Shown here one piece after another: positions 16,910-25,530 of a stretch of DNA of 64,000 nt. The stretch spans positions 186,001-250,000 of the forward strand of contig NZ_MBTA01000001.1 in assembly GCF_003609575.1 (NCBI RefSeq). Direction: 5' to 3'. Origin of the DNA: Pelobium manganitolerans (GTDB lineage Bacteria > Bacteroidota > Bacteroidia > Sphingobacteriales > Sphingobacteriaceae). The notes beneath the pieces were generated by a model. That model was not told the DNA's origin. It made no database searches and saw only the letters and a list, made by a program, of their open reading frames with translations. Every line of letters starts with the position of its first letter. The stretch's first letter is position 1. Both the position numbers and the translations under genes were made by a program.

Positions 16910-16913
16910 ATAC

Positions 16914-17555
16914 ATGTTTCTTTTGAGCGATTATAACAGTATTGCCAATCATTTCTTGGCCGAAATGCGCAATGTGGATGTGCAGCAAGACAGCATGCGT
17001 TTCCGTAAAAACATGGAACGGCTAGGCGAAATTTTCGCTTATGAAATTAGCAAAGCGTTGCCTTACGAAGAATATGAGGTGCAAACGCCCTTAGGTTTAT
17101 CAAACGTAAGTTTAATGCCACAGCTGCCTGTGTTGGCTACTATTTTAAGGGCAGGTTTACCCTTTCACCAGGGTTTGCTCAACTTTTTCGACCGTGCAGA
17201 TTCTGCTTTTATATCGGCGTATCGCAAAACCAAAAAGTCGGGCGATTTTATCATCCAAATGGAGTATGTTTCTGCTCCGGATTTAACAAACAAGGTAGTC
17301 ATCGTATCGGACCCCATGTTGGCCACCGGCAGAAGCATGGTGTTATGCTGCAAAGAGCTTTTAGCCAACAACAATATCGCAGAAATGCACATTGTAGCCA
17401 TTATTGCCAGCCAGGAAGGCCTTGCTCATGTGAAAGCAAATTTACCCAACGCAAAGCTTTGGATAGGCGCGGTTGATGAAGAAATGACCAGTAAAGCGTA
17501 TATTGTGCCCGGTTTGGGCGATGCCGGCGATTTAGCTTTTGGAAGCAAGATTTGA
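16914..17555 (+). CDS. upp: Uracil phosphoribosyltransferase
   Basis: Salvage enzyme that joins uracil to PRPP to give UMP. The 213 residues match the family. The PRPP loop reads SDPMLATGRSM (usually DPMLATGGS), preceded by the flexible TILRAGLPFHQGLL segment. The uracil-binding C terminus reads YIVPGLGDAGDLAFG. The start at the ATG at 16914 fits the usual N terminus of the Bacteroidota enzyme (short MxxLSDYNS-type opening). Its TGA shares one base with the ATG of the nucleotidase gene, so both are probably translated from one message and work on the same pyrimidine pool. Confidence 0.95.
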   Translation: MFLLSDYNSIANHFLAEMRNVDVQQDSMRFRKNMERLGEIFAYEISKALPYEEYEVQTPLGLSNVSLMPQLPVLATILRAGLPFHQGLLNFFDRADSAFISAYRKTKKSGDFIIQMEYVSAPDLTNKVVIVSDPMLATGRSMVLCCKELLANNNIAEMHIVAIIASQEGLAHVKANLPNAKLWIGAVDEEMTSKAYIVPGLGDAGDLAFGSKI

Positions 17556-18280
17556 TGGCGCCCAGCGCTAAAAACGGAGTTCTTTTGAAAAATTACAAAC
17601 ACATTTTTTTTGACTTAGACCACACCCTGTGGGATTTTGACAAAAACGCCGAAGAAACGCTTAACGAACTTTACCACAGTTATAAGCTTTGCGATTTGGG
17701 GCTGCATTCTTGCGATATATTCATCGAAACTTATACGGTTAACAACCATCGCCTTTGGGCAGATTATCATTTAGGGAAAATAAGCAAAGCGGTTTTGCGC
17801 GAAACGCGGTTTAAGCAAACTTTTATTGATTTAGGGCTAAGCGAAGAGCATATTCCTCATCAGTTCGAAGACGATTACATCAACATTTGCCCAACCAAAA
17901 CCAACCTGTTTCCTCACGCGCATGAAACCTTGGCTTACCTGCAAGATAAGTACGCCTTGCACTTAATTTCCAACGGATTTAAAGAATCTACCGAGTATAA
18001 AATAAAAAACACCGGACTGGGCGTATATTTTAGAAACGTGTTTATTTCTGAAATCATCGGCATCAATAAACCGGATAAAGCCATTTTTCAACACGCGGTA
18101 GATGTGGCTGGGGCCGATGTGCCTAGCAGCGTAATGATTGGCGACAGCTTGGAGGCGGATGTTAGAGGAGCAATTAATTTCGGCATGGACGCCATTTATT
18201 TTAATCCGCACTTTGCCGAGAAACCGCAAGATGTGAACCAGCAAATTAACCATTTAAAAGAACTGGTAGAATTATTTTAA
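17555..18280 (+). CDS. HAD nucleotidase, YjjG-like
   Basis: Haloacid-dehalogenase-superfamily phosphatase of the YjjG type, which removes phosphate from (often non-canonical) pyrimidine nucleotides. Motif I is FFDLDHTLWDFDKNA, near residues 19-33, with the nucleophile Asp in DLD. Motif II is LISNGF, the motif III lysine is in INKPDKAIF, and motif IV is MIGDSLEADVRGA. A helical cap lies between about residues 35 and 115. The ATG at 17555 overlaps the upp stop by one base. The first 13 residues (MAPSAKNGVLLKN) are poorly conserved in style, so a start at the TTG near 17585 is also possible. Confidence 0.87.
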   Translation: MAPSAKNGVLLKNYKHIFFDLDHTLWDFDKNAEETLNELYHSYKLCDLGLHSCDIFIETYTVNNHRLWADYHLGKISKAVLRETRFKQTFIDLGLSEEHIPHQFEDDYINICPTKTNLFPHAHETLAYLQDKYALHLISNGFKESTEYKIKNTGLGVYFRNVFISEIIGINKPDKAIFQHAVDVAGADVPSSVMIGDSLEADVRGAINFGMDAIYFNPHFAEKPQDVNQQINHLKELVELF

Positions 18281-18327
18281 ACGTACTTAATGAAGTGTTT
18301 AAATTGGTTTTTTTGTTTTGGATGAGC

Positions 18328-18362
18328 TTGAAAAACAGCCTCTCGAAAATTTTCTATATTTG
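18328..18362 (+). promoter_or_regulatory. Promoter of eno
   Basis: TATATTTG at 18355-18362 matches the Bacteroidota -7 consensus TAnnTTTG exactly. A TTG at 18328-18330 lies 24 bases upstream, slightly more than the usual spacing. Transcription would start near 18368 and leave a leader of about 70 bases before the enolase ATG. Confidence 0.6.
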
Positions 18363-18425
18363 CCAATTCAACAAAAAACCATACTTTAGTGTAATTTTAA
18401 CACTAAGTGTAAACAGACAAAATAA

Positions 18426-19742
<1,317 letters not shown>

Positions 19743-19763
19743 TTTCTGCTTTATAAAAACGCG

Positions 19764-19797
19764 AAAGCCGTTCTCCTCATCGAAGAACGGCTTTTTT
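19764..19797 (+). terminator. Intrinsic terminator after eno
   Basis: A perfect 9-bp stem, AGCCGTTCT (19766-19774) with AGAACGGCT (19784-19792), has a 9-base loop and six Ts at 19792-19797. Two further A-T pairs extend the base. As-rich DNA on the other side could let it also end the convergent transcript from 19816. Confidence 0.9.
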
Positions 19798-19815
19798 GTG
19801 TTGAGATATCGCCGG

Positions 19816-20292
19816 TTAATCCGGCTTTACACTTACAAAAGTGAAAAACCAGCTACACGTTGTGCACTGTTCCATTGTTTTAACGTCCCAGTTTAATGTC
19901 CAGTACGCAATATCAAATTCCTTAGTTTCGCCGGGTCCTAGCTTAACTTTATGATAGATATATTTGTTAGAAGGATCGGTATAATCATTCCGGGCTTCAA
20001 AATAAATCCCCTGTTTGTCTGATAGGTTTTTCACCTCTACCAGGTATTTACATGGCGCTAGTTTTGACGACGCTTTTTTGACCACCTTGATTCTAAACTC
20101 CAGCGGTACAGCTGCCAAACCCTTCTTCTCAAATTTTTCTGAGGTAAGGCTAGTTTTTAACGGTTCGGACCAATCGAGCGGATTTTGGAACTTAAAAGTT
20201 TGAACACCTAGCGAAATTTGTGCATTTGACTTTGTTGCTATCACGCTAAACAAAACAAACATTAATGCTGTTGTAAATTTGATTTTTTTCAT
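19816..20292 (-). CDS. Secreted protein of unknown function
   Basis: A 158-residue protein with a clear signal peptide (MKKIKF start, hydrophobic 8-19, cleavage near SNA-Q at about 24). The mature part looks beta-rich, with a run VPLEFRIKVVKKAS and later YIYHKVKLGPGETKEF, as in small Ig-like or beta-sandwich domains. Three cysteines (in APCKY and QCTTCSW) may form disulfides in the periplasm or outside. I do not recognise a family. It lies 60 bases downstream of another secreted-protein gene on the same strand, and all three neighbours between here and 21719 are exported, so a joint function is possible but not shown. Confidence 0.65.
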   Translation of the reverse strand: MKKIKFTTALMFVLFSVIATKSNAQISLGVQTFKFQNPLDWSEPLKTSLTSEKFEKKGLAAVPLEFRIKVVKKASSKLAPCKYLVEVKNLSDKQGIYFEARNDYTDPSNKYIYHKVKLGPGETKEFDIAYWTLNWDVKTMEQCTTCSWFFTFVSVKPD

Positions 20293-20352
20293 TGTTTTAA
20301 CTGATTTGAATACTTAGGGCTAAGGCCCAAGCTGGTTGAAATTATTGGTTAA

Positions 20353-20985
20353 TTAAAAAGGGATGTAAGAAACGGAAACCGCGTACTCTTTATTTAAAGG
20401 ATATGAAGTGTAACGACAACCCACCGCCAGATTCTTATAGAGAAAATATTTTAGACCGAGCGCATTAGCGCCCGCGCCGCTTGTCTTTGGCTTTATAAAC
20501 CCAAATATGGCGCCTTCTCCCTCTCGGCTGTAAGTCAATTGCGCACCAAATATTTTTACCGCGGCTTGAAAGCTGCTGCCGAAAAAAGAAATGTTTTGGT
20601 AGCTATATACGCCCAAGAAAGAGTATTGTGCGCCAACTTCTACATTTTTTGTTAGCAATTTGCTGGACCAAATTCCGATGTCTGCGCCGTAGCGGGCTGC
20701 TTTCCCTTTCGTCAAATTCCAGCCGCCACAAAAATTGGCGCTATATCCCAAAACCAGTTCGTTTTCATCATAATCCTTATAAGGGGCGTTGTAGTTTGCA
20801 ACTAAACCAACGGTATTGCCAATTGCTGTTTTCTTACTGCCCCCGCTCATGGTGCCATTACTGTAATAAGCTGAAAATTCGCTGAAACTTAACCGGCTTT
20901 TATCTTGTGCATTCGAGGCTGTTATAATTCCTAAATGGCACAGTATCAAAAGCAGTATCGGGTTAAATTTTTCCATCCTCACCAT
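20353..20985 (-). CDS. Probable small outer-membrane or secreted protein, unknown
   Basis: About 210 residues starting at the ATG at 20985 (or at 20976, MEKFNPI). A signal peptide ends near SNA-QD. The mature chain alternates polar and hydrophobic residues and contains aromatic-rich strands (FSEFSAYYSNGT, VGAQYSFLGVYSYQN, VGCRYTSYP), and it ends with hydrophobic PF. All of this is typical of small outer-membrane beta barrels. No family name can be given. Its start shares a base with the stop of the upstream lipoprotein gene (20985), so the two are probably translationally coupled. Confidence 0.62.
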   Translation of the reverse strand: MVRMEKFNPILLLILCHLGIITASNAQDKSRLSFSEFSAYYSNGTMSGGSKKTAIGNTVGLVANYNAPYKDYDENELVLGYSANFCGGWNLTKGKAARYGADIGIWSSKLLTKNVEVGAQYSFLGVYSYQNISFFGSSFQAAVKIFGAQLTYSREGEGAIFGFIKPKTSGAGANALGLKYFLYKNLAVGCRYTSYPLNKEYAVSVSYIPF

Positions 20986-21719
20986 CACATCGTTCTTTTA
21001 CCTTTTACAGTAACCGTTACATTGTCGGCATTTTTGAAGGAACCGGAAAACTCATCACCTTTAATTGGTGCTATGGTTGTGCCATGCTCATCTATCAAAA
21101 TATCATTTGCATAGGTACCAGATATGCTAGAAGCGGTTGACGATCCGTCTTTACGCGCCTTGCCTGTCCAGCCTTTTAATACCGTGGAAACAATAATATT
21201 GAATGTCCCTTTCTCTTTGTCTGAAGTTTGGTAGATGCCCTCAAAACACCTAACTAATGCGCTGGAGGTTTCTTTAGCTATCACAAAAACGGCATTACCA
21301 TGCCCCGGAATATTGGATGAAACGATAGTTGCACCTGCGCCAGTGGCATCAACAGAAAATGTGATACTTACCTCTTGCCCGTTTAACGTCCCTTTAAATG
21401 GAGCAACATAAAGCTGTCCGGCAACCCAAGCCGTAGTAGTTGTTAAGTTTACTGTGGTGCCGTCAATCACCATTTTAGCGGTTATGGTATTGCTGGTGCT
21501 GTTGCTGATGTCAAATTTAATAGTTCCGCTAGAGCCCAGAATTACGCCTTTATAAATGCCTTTACTGCTGTTATCGTTTGCGGCTGTGGCCTCCGGCGTG
21601 GCGCTGCAGGTGCTACAAGTGTAAGTTTCTTCCTTTTTTTCTGATTTTTTACAGGAACCAATTACGGTAATAATGCCAATGCCTAGCAAAAGCACCCATT
21701 GTAAATGTTTTCTTTTCAT
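20985..21719 (-). CDS. Lipoprotein of unknown function
   Basis: A 244-residue lipoprotein from the ATG at 21719 (MKRKHLQWVLL). The lipobox is IGSC with Cys near residue 23, followed by KKSEKKEE. A CSTC motif comes shortly after, then a Ser/Thr/Asn-rich, repetitively beta-stranded body: GIYKGVILGSSGTIKFDIS, then TVNLTTTTAWVAG, and a second similar half with GTFNIIVSTVLKGWTGKAR. The two halves may be a duplicated lipocalin-like or META-like sheet. I do not recognise a family. It leads the three-gene run of exported proteins and ends one base into the next gene. Confidence 0.62.
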   Translation of the reverse strand: MKRKHLQWVLLLGIGIITVIGSCKKSEKKEETYTCSTCSATPEATAANDNSSKGIYKGVILGSSGTIKFDISNSTSNTITAKMVIDGTTVNLTTTTAWVAGQLYVAPFKGTLNGQEVSITFSVDATGAGATIVSSNIPGHGNAVFVIAKETSSALVRCFEGIYQTSDKEKGTFNIIVSTVLKGWTGKARKDGSSTASSISGTYANDILIDEHGTTIAPIKGDEFSGSFKNADNVTVTVKGKRTM

Positions 21720-21813
21720 GTTTGTTGGTGTTAAGATTGTTAACACAAACCTACGCGGGCCAATAAAACAGGTCAATTACACTTTCGTGGGATTTGGAAG
21801 CCCGGCCCTTCAC

Positions 21814-22452
21814 TTAAAAAAGGATGGATTTACCCCCGATTTTATTTAAAGCATCTGTGCGAGAGCCTACTTGGAGTTTTTCATAAATATTCTGAATGTG
21901 CTTGCGCACTGTTTCTACGCTGATAAACAAAAAACCGGCAATCTCTTTGTAACGGTAGCCTTTAGCTAAATAGGCTAATATTTCTTTTTCCCGAGGCGAT
22001 AGTTTGTTAAATTCCGCATGGTCTTGACTGCGCGGATTAAAATGAGCAACTACTTTACGGGCAATCTGGCTGCTCATGGGCGCACCGCCATTGTAAACGT
22101 CCTGTATGGCATCCAATATTTTTACCGGTGCGGACGATTTAATGATGTAACCATTTGCGCCCGCCTTTAATGCGTTAAATATGTTTTCGTCGTCCTCTAA
22201 AGAACTACACACCATAAATTTGGTGTTAGGCATCTGTAATGTAAGCTGCGCTATTAGCTGTATGCCCGATTTACCGGGCAAATGAATGTCTACCAAAACA
22301 ACATCCGGCGAGGTATCCGAAATTTTTAAAAGCGCCTCTTCGGCATCTGCGAAAGTGCCGATACACGCAAAGCCGGGACTTCCGTTTATTAAAATGCCCA
22401 GCATCTCTCGCAGGTCTCTTTGGTCTTCTACTATCGCTACTTTAATCTGCAT
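21814..22452 (-). CDS. NarL/FixJ-type response regulator
   Basis: DNA-binding response regulator of 212 residues from the ATG at 22452. The receiver domain (1-120) has the acidic pair ED at 9-10, the phospho-acceptor D55 in VLVDIHLPG, the conserved Ser/Thr in MVCSS and the Lys in YIIKSSAP. A LuxR-type helix-turn-helix fills about 145-208: LSPREKEILAYLAKGYRYKEIA and SVETVRKHIQNIYEKL. It directly follows the gene of a HisKA_3 kinase on the same strand (about 35 bases), so the two form a two-component pair. Target genes are unknown; the secreted-protein genes downstream are candidates by position only. Confidence 0.93.
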   Translation of the reverse strand: MQIKVAIVEDQRDLREMLGILINGSPGFACIGTFADAEEALLKISDTSPDVVLVDIHLPGKSGIQLIAQLTLQMPNTKFMVCSSLEDDENIFNALKAGANGYIIKSSAPVKILDAIQDVYNGGAPMSSQIARKVVAHFNPRSQDHAEFNKLSPREKEILAYLAKGYRYKEIAGFLFISVETVRKHIQNIYEKLQVGSRTDALNKIGGKSILF

Positions 22453-22487
22453 CTTACAAAAATACAAGCTCGCTTAATGGTCCACAA

Positions 22488-24296
22488 TTACACTTTAAGG
22501 GTATTAGCGCTTATTGCGCTCAGTTGCTCTTCCAGTACCTCTATAATAATTTCGCAACCTTCTCCACTATTGCTACGGCAAAAAAATGTACCGCCTATTG
22601 TTTCAACGCGTGTTCGCATATTCCTTAAGCCGTTGCCGCCGCCATGGACTAAATCCGCGTTAAAGCCCTTACCGTCGTCTTTAATCTGCATATATAGGCC
22701 AGCATCATCGTAACGCAAAAGAATTTTCAGGTTGTTGCAACCTGCGTGTTTAACGCAGTTGTGCAAAGCCTCTTTAACTACTAAAAACAGGTTGCGTTGC
22801 GCTTGTTGCGATATGGTGAGGGACGGAATATCATCCTGGATGTCTAAACAGGCATTGATACTGCACAGCTCCAAATAATCTGTACAATATTCGCGTATGC
22901 GGGCCACCAAATTATCTAAGGTGGCATTTTTAGGGTTAAGTACCCAAATTAAGTCGCGTATGTTCTCTACCAAATCTTTTGATACTTGGCCGATGTTAGA
23001 AATATCTGCATTCTCCAGTCCGTTTGCGTGCAACTTACGCGATGCCGAAGCCGCAATCAGAGATATTTTGGACAGACCCGAACCTATGTCATCATGCACA
23101 TCTTGCGCGATACGGCTACGCTCCTGAGATTGTATCTCTTTAAGCTGGGCCAAGTGCCTGTGCTTTAAAACAGCCTGCTTACGCCGATAAAAAAAATACA
23201 TAAAAGCGGTGGCTGATATTAATGCCAATGCACCAAACAAAATTTGGTACTGTTGCTTTTGGATGAGCAAATTCTGGGCTTTCAAATGCAAAGCGTTAAT
23301 TTTTGAGCGTTGCTCAAGCTCTTTAAGCTGTAGGTTTTTCTGTTCTGTTTGGTAACGTGCTTGTTGCTGCGCCAATGCCTTTGCACTTTCAACGTTTACA
23401 TAATTAGCGTTAACGCGGTTATATTTCTGGTTCCACTCGTATGCTTGGCGATAGTTGCCCGCTTTTGCATAATGTTCTGCAATACTAGATATAGCTTCAA
23501 CAATTACTGCCGTAGCCTCAATTTTTTCTGCAATGCGTAAACTTTGTTTATTGAAATTAATGGCTGTGGCAAAATCTTTTTTCATCCCGTACACATTGCC
23601 GATATTGTTTAAAGTGGCGGCAATCATAAACTGATCGTTTATCAGTTTGGCGTAGCTGGCTGATTTTTGGTAAAAAGAAATGGCTTGGTCATATTCCCCT
23701 TGGTATTTATAAACAATCCCCAAATTGTTGTAGGCCAAGGCCAAACGATCTGGCTTATTCAGCTTTTTGTAAATAGCTAAAGCTTGCCGATAATTGTTTA
23801 AGGCCGCCTCGTACTTCAGTTGTTGCTCGTAAATTATCCCGATGTTATTTAATAAATCAGCCTGCAAAAAGCGGTCGCCGGTTTTTTGGGCAATATCTTC
23901 TGATTGCTGGTAGTGGACCAAAGCCTGTTCAAAGTTTTTCTGCTCCTCGTACAAGGCACCAATATTTTTTTCTATTTTACCGATAGCTGCCGAATCTTTT
24001 AGTTGATGGGCTAGCTTCGCGGCCTGCTGGAAATATTTTAGAGCTTCAACTGGCTTGCCCAATTGCGAGTAGGCCTTGCCCAAACCGTTGTAATAGATAG
24101 TTTTTAATTGTGGATTTTCATCTGTACCTAGCCGCTGCACTTGTTGTTGAAATAGCCTTGCTGCATCGTAATATTTCCCGGCGGTATACAGCTCTTCAAA
24201 CTTTTTTAACACGGTATCCGCTGGTAAGGCACCAAAAAGACTTGAGCAAACTACACAGAAGCCCAGTTTTAACGCGATAAATATTTTTAATCTCAT
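22488..24296 (-). CDS. TPR-containing sensor histidine kinase (NarX-like)
   Basis: A 602-residue membrane sensor. Residues 1-25 form a signal or first hydrophobic segment. TPR repeats fill about 30-300 (for example ALKYFQQAAKLAHQL, ALNNYRQALAIYKKL), so the sensor part is in the periplasm. A coiled coil follows (300-350), then a membrane helix at about 350-369. The HisKA_3 dimerisation block has the phospho-His H401 in RIAQDVHDDIG. The ATPase domain shows EALHNCVKHA (N box), DDGKGF and GGNGLRNMRTR. This TPR-TM-HisKA_3 layout is common in Bacteroidota. A promoter lies 18-48 bases upstream. Confidence 0.93.
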   Translation of the reverse strand: MRLKIFIALKLGFCVVCSSLFGALPADTVLKKFEELYTAGKYYDAARLFQQQVQRLGTDENPQLKTIYYNGLGKAYSQLGKPVEALKYFQQAAKLAHQLKDSAAIGKIEKNIGALYEEQKNFEQALVHYQQSEDIAQKTGDRFLQADLLNNIGIIYEQQLKYEAALNNYRQALAIYKKLNKPDRLALAYNNLGIVYKYQGEYDQAISFYQKSASYAKLINDQFMIAATLNNIGNVYGMKKDFATAINFNKQSLRIAEKIEATAVIVEAISSIAEHYAKAGNYRQAYEWNQKYNRVNANYVNVESAKALAQQQARYQTEQKNLQLKELEQRSKINALHLKAQNLLIQKQQYQILFGALALISATAFMYFFYRRKQAVLKHRHLAQLKEIQSQERSRIAQDVHDDIGSGLSKISLIAASASRKLHANGLENADISNIGQVSKDLVENIRDLIWVLNPKNATLDNLVARIREYCTDYLELCSINACLDIQDDIPSLTISQQAQRNLFLVVKEALHNCVKHAGCNNLKILLRYDDAGLYMQIKDDGKGFNADLVHGGGNGLRNMRTRVETIGGTFFCRSNSGEGCEIIIEVLEEQLSAISANTLKV

Positions 24297-24314
24297 AGAA
24301 AGTTTAGGCCTTTG

Positions 24315-24344
24315 TAAATATAATTTAATCTTTTACAAAAACAA
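24315..24344 (-). promoter_or_regulatory. Promoter of the TPR kinase gene
   Basis: On the minus strand TTG (24342-24344) and TATATTTA (24315-24322) are spaced by 19 bases. The -7 octamer differs from TAnnTTTG only in its last base. The kinase ATG begins 18 bases further on. Confidence 0.5.
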
Positions 24345-24441
24345 AAAGCCGATGCGCCTTGGGCTTTGAGTTAAAATAATTTGTTTAAACACCTAAAAGA
24401 CCGATATTTTTTAAACAAGGATATTTTTAACAATTTTGGAC

Positions 24442-24792
24442 ATGTACAAAATCCTCCTATTATTTTTTGTAATGACTTTGTTTGCTTGTGCGTCCCGCGT
24501 TACACAAAGCGGAAAAGCATCTTATTATGCCAACAAGTTCAATGGCCGGCGTACCGCATCTGGCGAAAAATTCAGAAACTCGAAACTTACCGCCGCACAT
24601 AAAACGCTTCCGTTCGGCACAAAAGTAAAAGTCACCAACCTCCGCAACGGCAAAACTGTGAAGGTGCGCATTAACGACCGCGGGCCTTTTGTAGCGGGCA
24701 GAATTATCGATGTTTCCAGAAAAGCTGCCAAACGTATCGGCATGAAAGACGAAGGCGTTGCCAACGTGCGCATTAGCTACAAAAAGTACTAA
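24442..24792 (+). CDS. RlpA-like double-psi beta-barrel lipoprotein
   Basis: A 116-residue envelope lipoprotein from the ATG at 24442 (a TTG lies two codons earlier). The lipobox is LFAC with Cys near residue 14. The rest is one RlpA-type double-psi beta-barrel domain: [45 protein letters not shown], and [17 protein letters not shown], with the conserved Asp in NDRGPF. RlpA proteins cleave or bind stem-peptide-free glycan at the septum. There is no SPOR domain, so it is the short form. Catalytic activity is uncertain for such short members. Confidence 0.88.
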   Translation: MYKILLLFFVMTLFACASRVTQSGKASYYANKFNGRRTASGEKFRNSKLTAAHKTLPFGTKVKVTNLRNGKTVKVRINDRGPFVAGRIIDVSRKAAKRIGMKDEGVANVRISYKKY

Positions 24793-24856
24793 AGACAAAA
24801 GCGGTACCGCCGTAGTTGATTGAAAGCGCAGGCAGCCCAAATGTGCTTTTGTTTGT

Positions 24857-24864
24857 TATATTTG
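24857..24864 (+). promoter_or_regulatory. -7 promoter element before the 24884 membrane protein gene
   Basis: TATATTTG matches the TAnnTTTG consensus exactly and lies 19 bases before the ATG. No TTG at a standard -33 distance was found, so the call rests on the octamer alone. Confidence 0.45.
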
Positions 24865-24883
24865 AGAAAAAAATTAGGAAAAC

Positions 24884-25309
24884 ATGTTTACAGGACTACT
24901 GCATTTGCACTCTACATTAAGGTATGTGATTTTGATTTTAATCTTAATCTCTATTTTCCAGGCCCTAAGCGCCGGCAACAAACCTTATACGGCTACCAAC
25001 AAAAAAATCAACTTGTTTACGCTAATTGGCGCACACTTACAATTGGTGGTAGGTTTGGTGCTTTATTTTATGAGCCCACTGGTAAACTTTTCGCAAATGA
25101 GCAACCCTATAAATCGCTATTGGAACGTAGAACACATTAGCATGATGCTGGTGTCTATTGTTTTAATTACCGTAGGCTACTCAAAATCTAAAAAAGCTTT
25201 AGAAGCAAAAGCCAAGCACCGCGCTATTTATATTTACTATGGCATTGCTGTGGTGGTAATTTTGGTGGGCATTTTAACGATGAAAGACCGTAATGCTTGG
25301 GCAGTATAG
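24884..25309 (+). CDS. Four-helix membrane protein, unknown (cytochrome b-like histidines)
   Basis: A 141-residue inner-membrane protein with four predicted membrane helices, at about residues 13-30, 43-62, 83-99 and 117-135. Histidines recur near helix ends: HLHSTLRY (7-9), GAHLQLV (about 50) and VEHISMM (about 85). This resembles small haem-binding helical bundles, and relatives are sometimes labelled cytochrome b, though I see no proof of haem binding. It has its own promoter element and stands alone between rlpA and the trp operon. Function unknown. Confidence 0.72.
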   Translation: MFTGLLHLHSTLRYVILILILISIFQALSAGNKPYTATNKKINLFTLIGAHLQLVVGLVLYFMSPLVNFSQMSNPINRYWNVEHISMMLVSIVLITVGYSKSKKALEAKAKHRAIYIYYGIAVVVILVGILTMKDRNAWAV

Positions 25310-25330
25310 CAAGAAATTTGCTAAATATTT

Positions 25331-25358
25331 TTGAAAATCAATTTTCTTTATATTTTTG
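25331..25358 (+). promoter_or_regulatory. Promoter of the trp operon
   Basis: TTG at 25331-25333 and TATTTTTG at 25351-25358 are spaced by 17 bases and fit the Bacteroidota -33/-7 pattern. Transcription would begin close to 25363-25366, almost at the leader-peptide ATG, so the message would have virtually no 5' untranslated region before the leader. Confidence 0.6.
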
Positions 25359-25364
25359 CCAACA

Positions 25365-25445
25365 ATGAAAACGATAAATTATACAAAACAATGGTGGTGG
25401 CAAGGTAATAACCTAGCTTCGGCCACCGTATTTGTATCACTATAA
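25365..25445 (+). CDS. trpL: trp operon leader peptide
   Basis: A 26-codon reading frame between the trp promoter and trpE. Its codons 10-12 are three consecutive TGG (25392-25400), giving the peptide MKTINYTKQWWWQG plus 12 more residues, ending in TAA at 25443-25445. Runs of Trp codons in a short frame ahead of trpE, followed by alternative RNA hairpins and a terminator, are the hallmark of ribosome-mediated attenuation. The peptide itself should have no function. The frame is too short for standard gene callers and is easily missed. Confidence 0.88.
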   Translation: MKTINYTKQWWWQGNNLASATVFVSL

Positions 25446-25503
25446 AAATATTTTATCCAAACCTAAACAAATATGAGCCCGACGCTGAACCGTCGGGTTT
25501 TTT
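25396..25503 (+). promoter_or_regulatory. Ribosome-mediated trp attenuator
   Basis: Three mutually exclusive pairings are readable. The first stem is GGTGGC (25396-25401), overlapping the Trp codons, with GCCACC (25422-25427), helped by AGGT/ACCT (25403-25406 with 25411-25414). The antiterminator is AGCTTCGG (25415-25422) with CCGACGCT (25479-25486), 7 of 8 pairs. The terminator is CCCGACG (25478-25484) with CGTCGGG (25491-25497), followed by six Ts. A ribosome stalled on the Trp codons would cover the 5' arm of the first stem, free 25415-25422, and so block the terminator. With charged tRNA-Trp the terminator forms. Confidence 0.85.
25476..25503 (+). terminator. Attenuator terminator hairpin upstream of trpE
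   Basis: A perfect 7-bp GC-rich stem, CCCGACG with CGTCGGG, has a 6-base loop and is followed by TTTTTT at 25498-25503. It lies 27 bases before the trpE ATG, so it is placed to stop transcription before the structural genes. Confidence 0.88.
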
Positions 25504-25530
25504 GTTTTAAAGGTTTTAAATTGCAAAACA

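Noticed and set aside
24460..24840. 126-codon frame opposite the RlpA-like gene
   Set aside because: It is a reverse-strand shadow of a well-supported gene; its translation has no domain-like pattern. The same holds for the many opposite-strand frames over secA, susC, susD, eno and the synthetase genes.
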